From NCBI RefSeq assembly GCF_004349195.1, contig NZ_SMLG01000002.1:62001-126000 (forward strand): 64,000 nucleotides of DNA, in the 5' to 3' direction. Below the pieces are notes generated by a model that worked only from the letters and a program-made list of their open reading frames with translations, ran no database searches and was not told the DNA's origin. This document shows, one piece after another, positions 1-9,074 of this stretch (positions within the stretch are counted from its first letter, which is position 1; each line of letters opens with the position of its first letter). The stretch comes from Flavobacterium rhamnosiphilum. Lineage in GTDB: Bacteria > Bacteroidota > Bacteroidia > Flavobacteriales > Flavobacteriaceae. The position numbers and the translations under genes are program-made.

Positions 1-1572
1 ATTGGATATACTTTATCGATATTGGTGGCTGGAATTATCATCATATTTTTATTGAAAAATTTATCCGATTATTTAGCGATGTTTTTCATCACTTATCTAA
101 GAAATGGTATTTTGAGAGACATGAGAAATGCGATGTATAAAAAAACACTCGAATTACCTTTGGCTTTTTTCTCAGAGAAAAGAAAAGGTGATGTTATAGC
201 CAGAATCTCTGCCGATGTAAACGAGGTACAAACTTCCTTCTTATCCATTCTTGAACTTATTGTAAAAGAGCCATTAACTATACTATTTACGATAATTGCA
301 ATGCTTACCATAAGCGCAAAATTGACGTTATTCGTATTTATTTTTATTCCTATTTCAGGGTATGTTATTTCCCTTATTGGAAAACAACTAAAAAAGCAAT
401 CGACTCGTGCACAGGAAGAACAAGGAGTCTTTTTATCTACAATAGAGGAGACTTTAGGGGGATTGAAAGTTGTAAAAGGCTACAATTCCGAAAGATATTT
501 CAATCGTGTTTTTAAAGAATCAACACAACGTTTTTTTACCTTATCGAATAGTATCGGAAACCGACAAAATTTAGCTTCTCCCATGAGTGAATTTATGGGA
601 ATTATGGTAATTGCTATTTTACTTTGGTACGGCGGTCACATGGTTTTGATAGAAAAAACGTTGAATGGAGCCGCTTTTATTACCTATATGGGTTTAGCGT
701 ACAATATCTTAACTCCCGCTAAATCAATCTCAAAAGCCTCCTATAACATCAAAAGAGGAAATGCGGCTGCAGAACGTATTTTAGAGATTTTAGAACAGGA
801 GAACACTATTAAAAGCAAAGTCAATGCCATCAAAAAAGATTCTTTTGATGCTAACATAGTTCTTAAAGACATTAACTTTAAATACGAAGATGAGAATGTT
901 TTAAAGCACTTTTCACTTGAAGTAAAAAAAGGACAGACGGTTGCTCTTGTTGGACAATCCGGAAGCGGAAAAAGTACGATTGCTAATTTATTGACTCGTT
1001 TTTATGATGTCAATGAAGGAACAATAAGTATCGATGGAACGGATATAAAGGACATTAATTTACATTCTCTTCGTGATTTGATGGGATTAGTAACACAGGA
1101 CAGTATTTTATTCAATGACACCATTAAAGCTAATATTTCATTAGGCAAACATAACGCAACCGATGAAGAAATCATTGAAGCCTTAAAAATTGCCAATGCA
1201 TACGAATTTGTAAAAGACTTGCCTCTTGGAATTTATACTAATATTGGCGACAGCGGAAACAAACTTTCCGGTGGTCAAAAACAACGATTATCAATTGCTC
1301 GTGCTGTTTTGAAAAACCCTCCAATTATGATTCTCGATGAAGCAACATCAGCATTGGATACTGAAAGCGAAAAATTTGTGCAAGTGGCACTCGAGAATAT
1401 GATGCAAAACAGAACTTCAATTGTCATTGCGCATCGTCTTTCAACTATTCAAAAAGCAGATTTGATTGTAGTGATGCAAAAGGGAAAAATTGTAGAACAA
1501 GGCAAACATGATGAACTAATTGCGTTGAATGGCACGTATAACAAATTAGTGACAATGCAGTCCTTTGAATGA
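1..1572 (+). CDS. ABC exporter, fused permease/ATPase (MsbA-like), 5' partial
   Basis: The reading frame is open to the first base of the window, so the true start lies upstream. The visible 520 or so residues hold most of an ABC transporter membrane domain (hydrophobic segments through about residue 240, counted from the TTG at 22) followed by a complete nucleotide-binding domain. Walker A GQSGSGKST is near residue 311, the signature LSGGQKQR near 415, Walker B with LDEATSALD near 437, and the switch histidine in IAHRLST. Fused half-transporters of this kind act as homodimers in the inner membrane and export lipids, drugs or peptides. The lipid-flippase MsbA group is the nearest by general look, but the substrate cannot be read from sequence. 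No operon partner is visible. Confidence 0.93.
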   Translation: MGYTLSILVAGIIIIFLLKNLSDYLAMFFITYLRNGILRDMRNAMYKKTLELPLAFFSEKRKGDVIARISADVNEVQTSFLSILELIVKEPLTILFTIIAMLTISAKLTLFVFIFIPISGYVISLIGKQLKKQSTRAQEEQGVFLSTIEETLGGLKVVKGYNSERYFNRVFKESTQRFFTLSNSIGNRQNLASPMSEFMGIMVIAILLWYGGHMVLIEKTLNGAAFITYMGLAYNILTPAKSISKASYNIKRGNAAAERILEILEQENTIKSKVNAIKKDSFDANIVLKDINFKYEDENVLKHFSLEVKKGQTVALVGQSGSGKSTIANLLTRFYDVNEGTISIDGTDIKDINLHSLRDLMGLVTQDSILFNDTIKANISLGKHNATDEEIIEALKIANAYEFVKDLPLGIYTNIGDSGNKLSGGQKQRLSIARAVLKNPPIMILDEATSALDTESEKFVQVALENMMQNRTSIVIAHRLSTIQKADLIVVMQKGKIVEQGKHDELIALNGTYNKLVTMQSFE

Positions 1573-1654
1573 AGATTGCAGATTAACGATTTTTGATTTA
1601 AGATTTTATTGAAAGTCGAAATCTTTAAATAATTTAAATTTTTAAATTTAAAAA

Positions 1655-2356
1655 ATGTATATCAACAATCCAAACATAAAACTTCCTGAAGATCCAAATA
1701 CTGTTGTTTGGAAATACCTTGACTTATCTAAATTTCTTGATTTGTTGTTGTCACAAAAGCTGTTTATGTCTCGATCGGATAAATTTGAAGATCAATATGA
1801 AGGTACCTTTAGCGAACCAACTTTTGAAGAAATAAAAAAACTTTCCATTGACAATCCTGACTTTTTAAATTTTTACAAAACCCATCGGGAAAAAGTAGCC
1901 ATTAGCAGTTGGCATATCAATGAATATGAATCATTTGCCATGTGGCAGATTTTCACGCAAAACAGTGAAGGTTTAGCGATTCAATCCACAATTGGCAGAT
2001 TACAGGAATCGCTTGGTCCTGAAACAAATTTCAATCAATATATTGGAGAAGTAAATTACATCGATTACAAAAAAGAACACATTCCGTTTGACGATATGTT
2101 TTTCCCTTTTTTGTTCAAGCGAAAAAGTTTTCAATATGAACGTGAAGTTCGTATCATTTCAGACATTGGCGAAAGCGATATAAAAATCAATGAGGGACTG
2201 AAAATCAATGTAGATATCAATCAGTTGATTGAAAAAATATACATTCATCCTAAATCCGAAAACTGGTATAAAAACCTGGTCATTCAATTAGTGAAACAAC
2301 TGGGATTTGATTTCACCATAGAAAAATCAGACTTGGAAAGTGATATTTTGATTTAA
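1655..2356 (+). CDS. DUF2971 family protein
   Basis: This 233-residue soluble protein has no signal peptide or membrane segment. The N-terminal pattern (WKYLDLSKFLDLLLSQKLF, then SRSDKFEDQYEGTF) and a later AISSWHINEYESFAMWQIF and YEREVRII are typical of the DUF2971 family, whose biochemical role is unknown. Members often occur as single genes scattered in bacterial genomes, some in accessory regions. Here it follows the ABC exporter on the same strand after an 82-base AT-rich spacer with simple repeats, and its end converges with the next gene only 11 bases away. No function is proposed. Confidence 0.8.
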   Translation: MYINNPNIKLPEDPNTVVWKYLDLSKFLDLLLSQKLFMSRSDKFEDQYEGTFSEPTFEEIKKLSIDNPDFLNFYKTHREKVAISSWHINEYESFAMWQIFTQNSEGLAIQSTIGRLQESLGPETNFNQYIGEVNYIDYKKEHIPFDDMFFPFLFKRKSFQYEREVRIISDIGESDIKINEGLKINVDINQLIEKIYIHPKSENWYKNLVIQLVKQLGFDFTIEKSDLESDILI

Positions 2357-2367
2357 AATTATCGCTT

Positions 2368-3090
2368 CTAAACTGGCTCGTAACCAACTATTTTCCATTC
2401 CTTTTTTGACAAATCGATATAGTAGTAATTCACCACATCTTTCTTATCGAATTCTCCATTTTTATTGGTATCCTCAACGGTTCTGTAGTACAACCGATTT
2501 CTAGATTCTATCAATTTCCAATCTATTAATTCCTGTAAATTATACGATATCTTAGTGAATTTTTTACCGTTAATTTCGCTTAAATACAATGCTTTAATAT
2601 CACTTGTATCTAATTTTCCGTCTTTGTTTGTATCCATATCGACCATCGTGTACACCATAATCTGATTATTGGTTTTATCAGCAACCGACTTCAAATATGT
2701 GGCTGTTTGAATCAAAACAGGTTTATCAGTCAATTTTCTGATGGAATCTGAATCTACTTTTTGAAATTTTATATTTTGCAAAAAACCGGTAATTTCAAAT
2801 TCTCCATAATTAGAAATGGTAAAACTCAAATCATTGACGCTGGAAGAACCATATCGCGATTTTATCCCTTTCTCACGAATACTTAAATCAGCCACAGGAT
2901 GAATCAAATAATCCGTTCCTTCCATTTGAAGCGGCAAATCGGCAATTTGTATTTGAGTTGAATCAGCTTTGGCTAGTTCTTTTCCTTTATTAGATCCATT
3001 ATAAGTTACTTTTGGCTTTTCGATTTCCTCTTTACAACTCGTTAAAAGCAAAATTGCGATTCCTAATATTATGATATGTAGTTTTTTCAT
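2368..3090 (-). CDS. Lipoprotein with two EF-hand-like calcium loops
   Basis: The 240-residue product starts with a type II signal peptide whose lipobox LLTSC puts the lipidated Cys at residue 19. It lacks enzyme motifs. Two loops, DMDTNKDGKLDTSD and EDTNKNGEFDKKD, follow the D-x-[DN]-x-[DN]-G-x-x-D pattern of dockerin or EF-hand calcium sites. Each is followed by a short segment ending in a similar aromatic or Lys-rich strand, suggesting an internal duplication. The protein is likely anchored in the outer or inner membrane facing the periplasm. Its partner and role are unknown. A TACATTTG element (minus strand, top 3111-3118) lies just before the start and could be the -7 box. Confidence 0.75.
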   Translation of the reverse strand: MKKLHIIILGIAILLLTSCKEEIEKPKVTYNGSNKGKELAKADSTQIQIADLPLQMEGTDYLIHPVADLSIREKGIKSRYGSSSVNDLSFTISNYGEFEITGFLQNIKFQKVDSDSIRKLTDKPVLIQTATYLKSVADKTNNQIMVYTMVDMDTNKDGKLDTSDIKALYLSEINGKKFTKISYNLQELIDWKLIESRNRLYYRTVEDTNKNGEFDKKDVVNYYYIDLSKKEWKIVGYEPV

Positions 3091-3201
3091 GTTGTTGTAC
3101 TATTAAAATTCAAATGTAATCATTTTTAAAAATGGTAATGGCATTCCGCAAACGATTTGTGAGATAGAAATGGTTTAAACCTTAAAAAACGTTCCTATAT
3201 C

Positions 3202-3229
3202 ATCCCGCCGGCTTTTAGCTGGTGGGGAT
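3202..3229 (-). terminator. Strong imperfect hairpin, possible terminator
   Basis: The arms 3202-3213 and 3217-3229 pair over about 12 bases with one G.U pair and one bulge, around a three-base loop. On the minus strand the hairpin lies about 100 bases after the stop of the 183-residue lipoprotein gene. It has no U-tract directly after it, so it may be a rho-dependent end or a structured 5' element rather than a classic terminator. The rest of the spacer 3091-3327 shows nothing else I can name. Confidence 0.45.
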
Positions 3230-3327
3230 TTCTATTTAATTCAATTTCGGTTTTTCATCCAAGCCAAATATACGAAAAGAAGTTTCAGTTTTGCCCTAGC
3301 TTAAAACCGCAATCAATGGCTGGCAAA

Positions 3328-3879
3328 TTATTCTTGTTGTATCCATTCATATTTTCCGTCTTTCAGATAGATTATTCCACCTCCACAACTTTCTTCAGCG
3401 TGCATAAATATTCCATCATTTATAAGTTTTATTTTGTCAACATCTTTTATCTCTTCTTCGGATAATAATTCCCCATCCTCATTAACATTATTCCAATAGA
3501 TTTCATTTTTTGTGGCTTTTTCAAATATTCCTGCCCAATCAATTTCGTCAAAACCTTGTTCTAAGATATTATTTCCCATTCCTAAATAATCTGTTCTTTT
3601 TCCATTCCCAAAGATTATTCTTAGACCACTTTTTGCGTTTTTTGTACTTCTTACGATTTCAATATTTTCATTTATTCCATCACCATCTAAATCACAAATT
3701 ATTTTATTCACTTTATGTTTTTTTGAAATCACAATTGTGTCACTATTTTTAATCTCTTTATCTTTTAATATTTGTGTTGTGTCAGTTTTATGATTTTCAA
3801 CGTTTAGATTTTCTTTTTTAAGTTCTTTTTTACATGAGACGAAAATCACTGTTATGATTATTAAGATTCTAATTTTCAT
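3328..3879 (-). CDS. Small lipoprotein with one calcium-loop-like motif
   Basis: The product has 183 residues and begins with a short lipoprotein signal ending in FVSC (Cys at residue 16). After a Lys/Asn/Thr-rich linker of about 40 residues there is a compact domain containing CDLDGDGINENIEI, similar to an FG-GAP or EF-hand-like Asp loop. A C-terminal SCGGGIIYLKDGKYEW segment follows. I do not recognise a family. It may be a distant neighbour in kind of the lipoprotein gene at 2368-3090, with which it shares the lipobox and an Asp loop but no clear overall similarity. It is separated from the downstream TonB receptor gene by 39 bases, with both genes on the minus strand. Confidence 0.65.
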   Translation of the reverse strand: MKIRILIIITVIFVSCKKELKKENLNVENHKTDTTQILKDKEIKNSDTIVISKKHKVNKIICDLDGDGINENIEIVRSTKNAKSGLRIIFGNGKRTDYLGMGNNILEQGFDEIDWAGIFEKATKNEIYWNNVNEDGELLSEEEIKDVDKIKLINDGIFMHAEESCGGGIIYLKDGKYEWIQQE

Positions 3880-3918
3880 ATGTTTATTTTTTGGAGTTAC
3901 TTGCCGCTAACTTTTCTA

Positions 3919-6390
3919 TTACAACTTCGCAGTCAATTTCAAATTAAAAACTCTAGTGGTCATGTAATTAGGAATCGCATATTGATTTTTAGAATACACA
4001 TCCCGAACCCAAGTATTCGTAATGGCATTTTGATTGTCGAAAAGATTAAAAATCTCTAATCCTATCGCCAATTCTTTAAAGTTTTTGAACCAACCCGTAT
4101 TATTCTCTTTTTTTGTAGTGTTATCTATAAAAACTTTAGAGAAACCAACATCCACACGGCGGTAATCATTCAATCGATTTTGGTACAAATAAGGATCAGC
4201 ATAGGATGGCGAACCTCCCGGCAATCCAGTATTGTAAACCAAATTCAAGTACAATTTTATACTTGGAATATTAGGCATGTAATCTTGGAACAAAAGCCCA
4301 AATTTTAATCTTTGATCTGTAGGTCTGGCAATATATCCTTTATCATTACTGTTCTCTTCTGTTTTCAAATAACCAAAACTAAACCACGATTCGGTTCCGG
4401 GTACAAATTCCCCATTCAAGCGAACATCTAATCCTTGTGCATACGCTGTTGCATTATTGTTGGCTGCATAACGAATGCGAACATTGTCAATCGTATACGT
4501 ATTTACATCTGTCAGCGATTTATAATACAACTCCGAAACCAACTTGAAAGGACGATCCCACATTTTGAAACTATAATCATTTCCAAAAACAAAATGAACA
4601 GATTGTTGCGCCTTGGTATTGAGTTGCACCATTCCATCCGCATCTCTTAATTCCCTGTAAAATGGCGGCTGATGGTATAATCCTCCCGAAAGTCTAAAAA
4701 CCATATCTTTCTCCCAATCTGGTTTTATGGCAAATTGTGCTCTTGGACTAAACGTGATTTGAGATTTTTCTGTTATAGTAGAGCCTGTAACTTCCCAATT
4801 GTGCATACGCAAGCCGGCATTATACCAAACTTTACTCGTACCAATATTTGATTTTAAACTCCATTGACCATACCCTGAAAATCTATTGATGGAGTTAAAA
4901 TTAGTCGCTCGGATATTTTGATACGGAACAAGCGGTCCGGTATAAGGCGAATGCGGCTGGTCATTTTTAGGCAAATCAATAATTGGTGGATTCAATGAAA
5001 AACCAGCCGAATCAATTACCTCCCACTCTATTATTCTGTCACGAATGGATTCTCGCGTATATTTTATTCCCCATTCAAATTGGTTTTCTTTCCAATCGTG
5101 GAATCCTTTTATCTCTGTATTTACAATTAAGGCATCCAAATCATTTCTGGCATGACTCAGCTGAGAACCAATTCCTCTTGTAAAAGCGACTTCTCCAAAG
5201 GTTTCTGATCCAATACTGGAATCCACTTCGCCTAAACGGTATTGGGCGAAAATATCAAAATATTCTTGTTCTAAAGTATGAAAAACAGAACCAATAAATT
5301 TCAAAGTAAAGTTATCCGAAACATTGAAAGTTGTTTTTAAAGCTCCAAAATATGTATCGTACTTATCCTTTTCCTGACCTTCATAAAAAACAGTAAGTGT
5401 CATAGGATTATCTATCGTTCCAAAATTAGTCTGTCTGGTTAATGGCTGATATTGGTATTTATTTTGAGAAATATTCCCAAGAAAACTCCATTGCCATTTT
5501 GCAGAAGCCTGATAATTTATATTGGTTTGAATATCCGCAAAGGATGGCGTAAAGTTCGTTTGAGTTTCTTGACTTTTTACTAAAAGGCTGTTGTTGCGGT
5601 ATCGAACTCCCGTAACCGCAGACCATTTTTTATTCTTGGAAACGGCATCAACGGAAAGGCTTCCGCCAAGAAAACTAGCTTCAAGGCTTGCGCCAAATTT
5701 AACCGGTTTTCTGTAGGTAATATCTAATACAGACGATAATTTATCCCCAAATTTAGCTTGAAAGCCTCCTGCCGAGAAATCAACATTCTGAATTAAATCC
5801 GTATTGGTAAAACTCAACCCTTCTTGTTGTCCCGACCGAATAAGAAACGGACGATAAACTTCAATTTCATTCACATAAACCAAATTCTCGTCATAATTTC
5901 CACCGCGTACGGCGTATTGCGTACTCAATTCATTATTAGAATTTACTCCCGGTAAGGTTTTTAAAATGTTTTCGATACCTGCATTTGCTCCTGGGATTTT
6001 TCGGATCATTTCAGGCTCAATTGTTGCAACACCCTGAATCAGTTTTCGGTTATTGGATGTCACAATCACCTCACCCATTTGTTCTTCCTGATCACTCATC
6101 ACTGGGTTAAACTCCTTTTGTTCGTTGGAATCCAAAGAAAAAATTATCGTTATTTTTTTTAACGAGACATGCGTAAAAACTAACGTTACTTTTTGGTTCG
6201 CGGGAACTTTTATATCGTAAAATCCATTTTTATTGGATTGAGTGCCAATACTGGAATAAGAAACATTTACGTTTTCTACCGGTTGATTGTTTTTGTCTAA
6301 AATGACTCCTTTTATTCTAGCCGTTTGGGCCAATAAAGGTAGGCTTATGAAGCAAAAAAAGAAAACAAAAATTAATTTATTAGTGTTCAA
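3919..6390 (-). CDS. TonB-dependent outer-membrane receptor with CarboxypepD_reg-like domain
   Basis: The 823-residue protein has a Sec signal peptide (about residues 1-21, ending LLAQ) and a carboxypeptidase-regulatory-like beta-sandwich (about 24-105). A plug domain follows (about 115-225, with IPGANAGIENILKTLPGV and the YAVRGGNYDENLVYVNE stretch), then a 22-strand type barrel running to the C-terminal aromatic/Leu strand. This architecture is that of Bacteroidota TonB receptors taking up siderophores, cobalamin, peptides or glycans. No SusD partner is adjacent, so a SusCD glycan system is unlikely. It lies 12 bases after the M23 peptidase gene and is probably cotranscribed with it. The ligand is unknown. 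Confidence 0.9.
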   Translation of the reverse strand: MNTNKLIFVFFFCFISLPLLAQTARIKGVILDKNNQPVENVNVSYSSIGTQSNKNGFYDIKVPANQKVTLVFTHVSLKKITIIFSLDSNEQKEFNPVMSDQEEQMGEVIVTSNNRKLIQGVATIEPEMIRKIPGANAGIENILKTLPGVNSNNELSTQYAVRGGNYDENLVYVNEIEVYRPFLIRSGQQEGLSFTNTDLIQNVDFSAGGFQAKFGDKLSSVLDITYRKPVKFGASLEASFLGGSLSVDAVSKNKKWSAVTGVRYRNNSLLVKSQETQTNFTPSFADIQTNINYQASAKWQWSFLGNISQNKYQYQPLTRQTNFGTIDNPMTLTVFYEGQEKDKYDTYFGALKTTFNVSDNFTLKFIGSVFHTLEQEYFDIFAQYRLGEVDSSIGSETFGEVAFTRGIGSQLSHARNDLDALIVNTEIKGFHDWKENQFEWGIKYTRESIRDRIIEWEVIDSAGFSLNPPIIDLPKNDQPHSPYTGPLVPYQNIRATNFNSINRFSGYGQWSLKSNIGTSKVWYNAGLRMHNWEVTGSTITEKSQITFSPRAQFAIKPDWEKDMVFRLSGGLYHQPPFYRELRDADGMVQLNTKAQQSVHFVFGNDYSFKMWDRPFKLVSELYYKSLTDVNTYTIDNVRIRYAANNNATAYAQGLDVRLNGEFVPGTESWFSFGYLKTEENSNDKGYIARPTDQRLKFGLLFQDYMPNIPSIKLYLNLVYNTGLPGGSPSYADPYLYQNRLNDYRRVDVGFSKVFIDNTTKKENNTGWFKNFKELAIGLEIFNLFDNQNAITNTWVRDVYSKNQYAIPNYMTTRVFNLKLTAKL

Positions 6391-6402
6391 ATGATTTGGT
6401 TT

Positions 6403-8100
6403 TTATTTTTTTTGGCTTCTAAAAAAACGAGTTTCAAAGGTAGTTGAATTTCCTACATTATCAATCACCACAACTTTTAAATCATTGGCACCATCAGCAA
6501 CAATTCCATCACTGAAATAATGAATTAGTTTTCTGGTTTTATTATCATATTCGAATAATACCCATTTTCCATTTAAATAGCCGTTGTATGATTTTATACC
6601 TGACACGTCATCGTAAATAGAAAGCTGAATTGTTTTTTGATCGCTGATCCATTTCCCTTCTACGGGAACGGCCATGCTTATTTTTGGTGCAATAGTATCT
6701 GCAACTAAAGCATATTTTCCTAAAATTTTAACCTTTGTATTGAAAACGCTGTCTTTTCTATAGGTTGGATTGTAATTTATTTTTCTTCCTTCGATTCTGC
6801 CAATGAACATTTTTTCTCTTTGCGCTTCAGTAGATTTTGTGTCTTCAATTGAAACCGTAAAATTAGTGTGAGCAGGAACAGTATCGTCGTGTAAAAATAA
6901 CGTGTCATTTTTCACCTCAAAATTCAGATCAAAATCTTCGTAAAAAGTTCCTGCAGGAAAGAAAACCGACATATTTGCTAAGGCAAAATTGCTGTCTTTA
7001 TTGGCTTTCACAAAATAATTCGATTGCACTGGCTCAGGACTGATTATTGTAGTCAATAAATCATATTGAACAGGAATGGCTATTGTTTTTTTATTTCCAA
7101 AGAAATCCGAAACTTCAATGCGATACAGCGATGCTAAATTCGGAGTTACTTGTAGCACTCCTTTATTTTCATCGGCTTGGATGATACTCAAATTATAAGG
7201 GTTTTTCATGAATAATTTCTGAACCCGTTGTTGCATTTTCTTATATCTCGAATAATCGATTAGCGCATTGATATAACGCATGTCGTCAAATGAATACGTA
7301 TTGAATTCATATCCGAAGTTTGGTTTCCCATTATAAAAAGACTGTACTTTATACACTCCGTTATTATTGAACGAAACATCATCAGTGTCATAAGCCGAAA
7401 TTCCAAAACCTATCATACCATTTGCAACTACTTTATCTGACAAATAGGTTCCGTCTTTTTGCAATGAAACATTCAGTAATAAAGGTCGTTTCGAATGATT
7501 GACCGTAGTTTTCGAATCTAAAGGATACACATAAACTCCAGAAACAACAGGTTTCTTAGTGTCTTTTAAAAATTTATTGTACCCAAAAAGCAACGGATTG
7601 ATTATAAACTCTGTTTTGGAATCCCGAAATTCAAAATGCAAATGCGGTCCTTCTGACGCTCCGGTGTTTCCAGAAAAAGCAATGATTTCTCCTTTTTTCA
7701 CCACCATTTCATCTGGCTTCAAAAATATTTCAATTTCAAATGATTGCTCTTTATAATGCGTTTTCTTGATATAGTTTTCTATTTCACCATTGGCCACTTT
7801 TAAATGCCCATAAACAGATGTATATACATTAGGATGAGTGATGTAGATTGTTTTTCCGTTTCCAAAAGTAGATATCTTTATTCTTGACACATAACCATCG
7901 GCCACTGCGTACACTTTAAATCCTTCTTTTTGTTGCGTTCTTAAGTCAAAACCGGCATGAAAATGATTGGGTCTCAACTCTCCAAAATTACCGGATAATT
8001 GCATCGGAATATCTAATGGTGAACTAAAATAATCTTTTGGATAATCAACTTGTGCAAAAACAGAAGTGCAAAAAAATAAAAAAAACACAGAAAATCTCAT
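6403..8100 (-). CDS. M23 family metallopeptidase (LytM-like)
   Basis: The 565-residue protein has a signal peptide (about 1-16, ending VFAQ) and an N-terminal LytM/M23 domain. Zinc-site motifs are present: H48-x-x-x-D52 in HFHAGFD, and H153-x-H155 in GPHLHFEF. The long C-terminal part is rich in beta structure and may hold Ig-like modules. Members cut peptidoglycan cross-links or activate amidases in the periplasm. With both motifs intact it is expected to be an active zinc peptidase, not a degenerate EnvC/NlpD type. It heads a likely two-gene unit with the TonB receptor 12 bases downstream and is divergent from the zapA cluster. Confidence 0.9.
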   Translation of the reverse strand: MRFSVFFLFFCTSVFAQVDYPKDYFSSPLDIPMQLSGNFGELRPNHFHAGFDLRTQQKEGFKVYAVADGYVSRIKISTFGNGKTIYITHPNVYTSVYGHLKVANGEIENYIKKTHYKEQSFEIEIFLKPDEMVVKKGEIIAFSGNTGASEGPHLHFEFRDSKTEFIINPLLFGYNKFLKDTKKPVVSGVYVYPLDSKTTVNHSKRPLLLNVSLQKDGTYLSDKVVANGMIGFGISAYDTDDVSFNNNGVYKVQSFYNGKPNFGYEFNTYSFDDMRYINALIDYSRYKKMQQRVQKLFMKNPYNLSIIQADENKGVLQVTPNLASLYRIEVSDFFGNKKTIAIPVQYDLLTTIISPEPVQSNYFVKANKDSNFALANMSVFFPAGTFYEDFDLNFEVKNDTLFLHDDTVPAHTNFTVSIEDTKSTEAQREKMFIGRIEGRKINYNPTYRKDSVFNTKVKILGKYALVADTIAPKISMAVPVEGKWISDQKTIQLSIYDDVSGIKSYNGYLNGKWVLFEYDNKTRKLIHYFSDGIVADGANDLKVVVIDNVGNSTTFETRFFRSQKK

Positions 8101-8215
8101 CGTTTACATTTTTGCTAAGATAAAAAAAGTATTCAAAACAGCACTAAAAAAAATAGTCCGTAACCATTTGTAAAACTGATATTTAATTAATTTAATGCAA
8201 AAAAAATAATAAAAT

Positions 8216-8246
8216 ATTGCAAAATTAAAAAGGAATACTAACTTTG
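8216..8246 (+). promoter_or_regulatory. Promoter of the coiled-coil/zapA cluster
   Basis: A -7 box TAACTTTG (8239-8246) is preceded, after exactly 19 bases, by ATTG (8216-8219). This fits the Bacteroidetes sigma-ABfr consensus TTTG-N19-TAnnTTTG. The start codon of the first gene is 28 bases downstream. Confidence 0.65.
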
Positions 8247-8274
8247 TATGATTATGTAATGAATAAGATATATA

Positions 8275-8565
8275 ATGAGTGCAATTGCAGAAATTATTGA
8301 TACTCTTGAAAATAAGATTGAAAAACTTTTCACAAAAATGAAAGGTTTGGAGAAAAATAATCAAGATTTGAAAAACGAATTAACAAAAACTGCATCCATA
8401 ATACAAACTCAATCACAAGAGATTGAAGCGCTAAAAACGCAGTATGAAACACTCAAAGTAGCAAATACATTACTAGGCAGTGACGATAATAAAAGAGATA
8501 CGAAGCTTAAAATAAATTCATTAATTCGCGAAATTGATTACTGTATAGCACAGCTATCAGATTAA
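8275..8565 (+). CDS. Small coiled-coil protein upstream of zapA
   Basis: This 96-residue protein is mostly one predicted coiled coil: heptads of Ile/Leu with Glu/Lys run from about residue 5 to 70 (IIDTLENKIEKLFTKMKGLE onward). A short tail with a second amphipathic segment (INSLIREIDYCIAQL) follows. It has no signal or membrane segment and lies 8 bases before zapA, so the two are almost certainly cotranscribed. Its size and form recall ZapB, the coiled-coil partner of ZapA in Gammaproteobacteria. The role in Z-ring organisation is an inference from context, not a family match I can prove. Confidence 0.8.
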   Translation: MSAIAEIIDTLENKIEKLFTKMKGLEKNNQDLKNELTKTASIIQTQSQEIEALKTQYETLKVANTLLGSDDNKRDTKLKINSLIREIDYCIAQLSD

Positions 8566-8573
8566 TAAAAGAT

Positions 8574-8867
8574 ATGGACGAAAAGCTTAAAATTAAAATA
8601 TCAATCGCAGACAGAGTCTACCCGTTAACGGTTGATTTCTCTCAGGAAGAAGGCCTTAGAAGCGCTTCGAAAAAAATTGATAAGATGATCAAGCAATTTG
8701 AAGAAAATTACGCGGTTCGTGACAAGCAAGATGTATTGGCAATGTGTGCTTTACAATTTGCTTCACAAACGGAACAAAAACAAATTGATAATGCCATAGA
8801 TGGAGAAGCAACCATCGAAAGAATTAAAAAAATCAATTCGATTTTAGATCAATATCTCGACAAATAA
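8574..8867 (+). CDS. zapA: Cell division protein ZapA
   Basis: The 97-residue protein matches ZapA: an N-terminal strand region with IKISIADRVYPLTV, then a helix containing the typical LRSASKKIDKMI motif. A central helix with DVLAMCALQFA and a C-terminal helix for tetramer coiled-coil formation follow. ZapA binds FtsZ and bundles protofilaments at midcell. The length is normal for the family. It is followed on the same strand by a 6S-like RNA and rny. Confidence 0.92.
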   Translation: MDEKLKIKISIADRVYPLTVDFSQEEGLRSASKKIDKMIKQFEENYAVRDKQDVLAMCALQFASQTEQKQIDNAIDGEATIERIKKINSILDQYLDK

Positions 8868-8889
8868 ACGTTCTTTACAAAAACTAAGA

Positions 8890-9054
8890 TACTGCCTACA
8901 TTAGTTCATATTTGGTAAACTCAACACTAACAATTTAGAATGAGCAAATCATCGTTACTATAGCAAGCCGTTTAAGTACGGAAGCTTGAACAACGAGTTA
9001 GCTCAAAACTTGTCTTTCCGAGTTTATACAAGCAACCTAATGTAGGCTTTTTTT
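8890..9054 (+). ncRNA. ssrS: 6S RNA-like structured RNA (6S-Flavo type)
   Basis: The 207-base space between zapA and rny holds a long folded RNA. The end arms GCCTACATTAG (8894-8904) and CTAATGTAGGC (9037-9047) are perfectly complementary and are followed by a run of T, as in an intrinsic terminator. Inside, GTAAACTC pairs with GAGTTTAT (next helix), followed by an open central bubble. GAGC/GCTC and the terminal hairpin CAAGCCGT...ACGGAAGCTTG (8964-8988) close the top. A rod with a central bubble imitating an open promoter is the hallmark of 6S RNA, which binds RNA polymerase in stationary phase. zapA also lies beside ssrS in E. coli. I recall a Rfam family called 6S-Flavo but could not search it. 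Confidence 0.75.
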
Positions 9055-9074
9055 ATATATAAATTTTAACAAAC

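Noticed and set aside
3919-8100. SusCD polysaccharide uptake pair
   Set aside because: The receptor lacks a SusD neighbour and is paired with an M23 peptidase instead.
8104-8364. Open frame of 86 codons opposite the promoter and first gene of the zapA cluster
   Set aside because: Antisense to a good promoter and a coding coiled-coil gene; composition (Phe, Asn, Tyr-rich) is that of a shadow frame.
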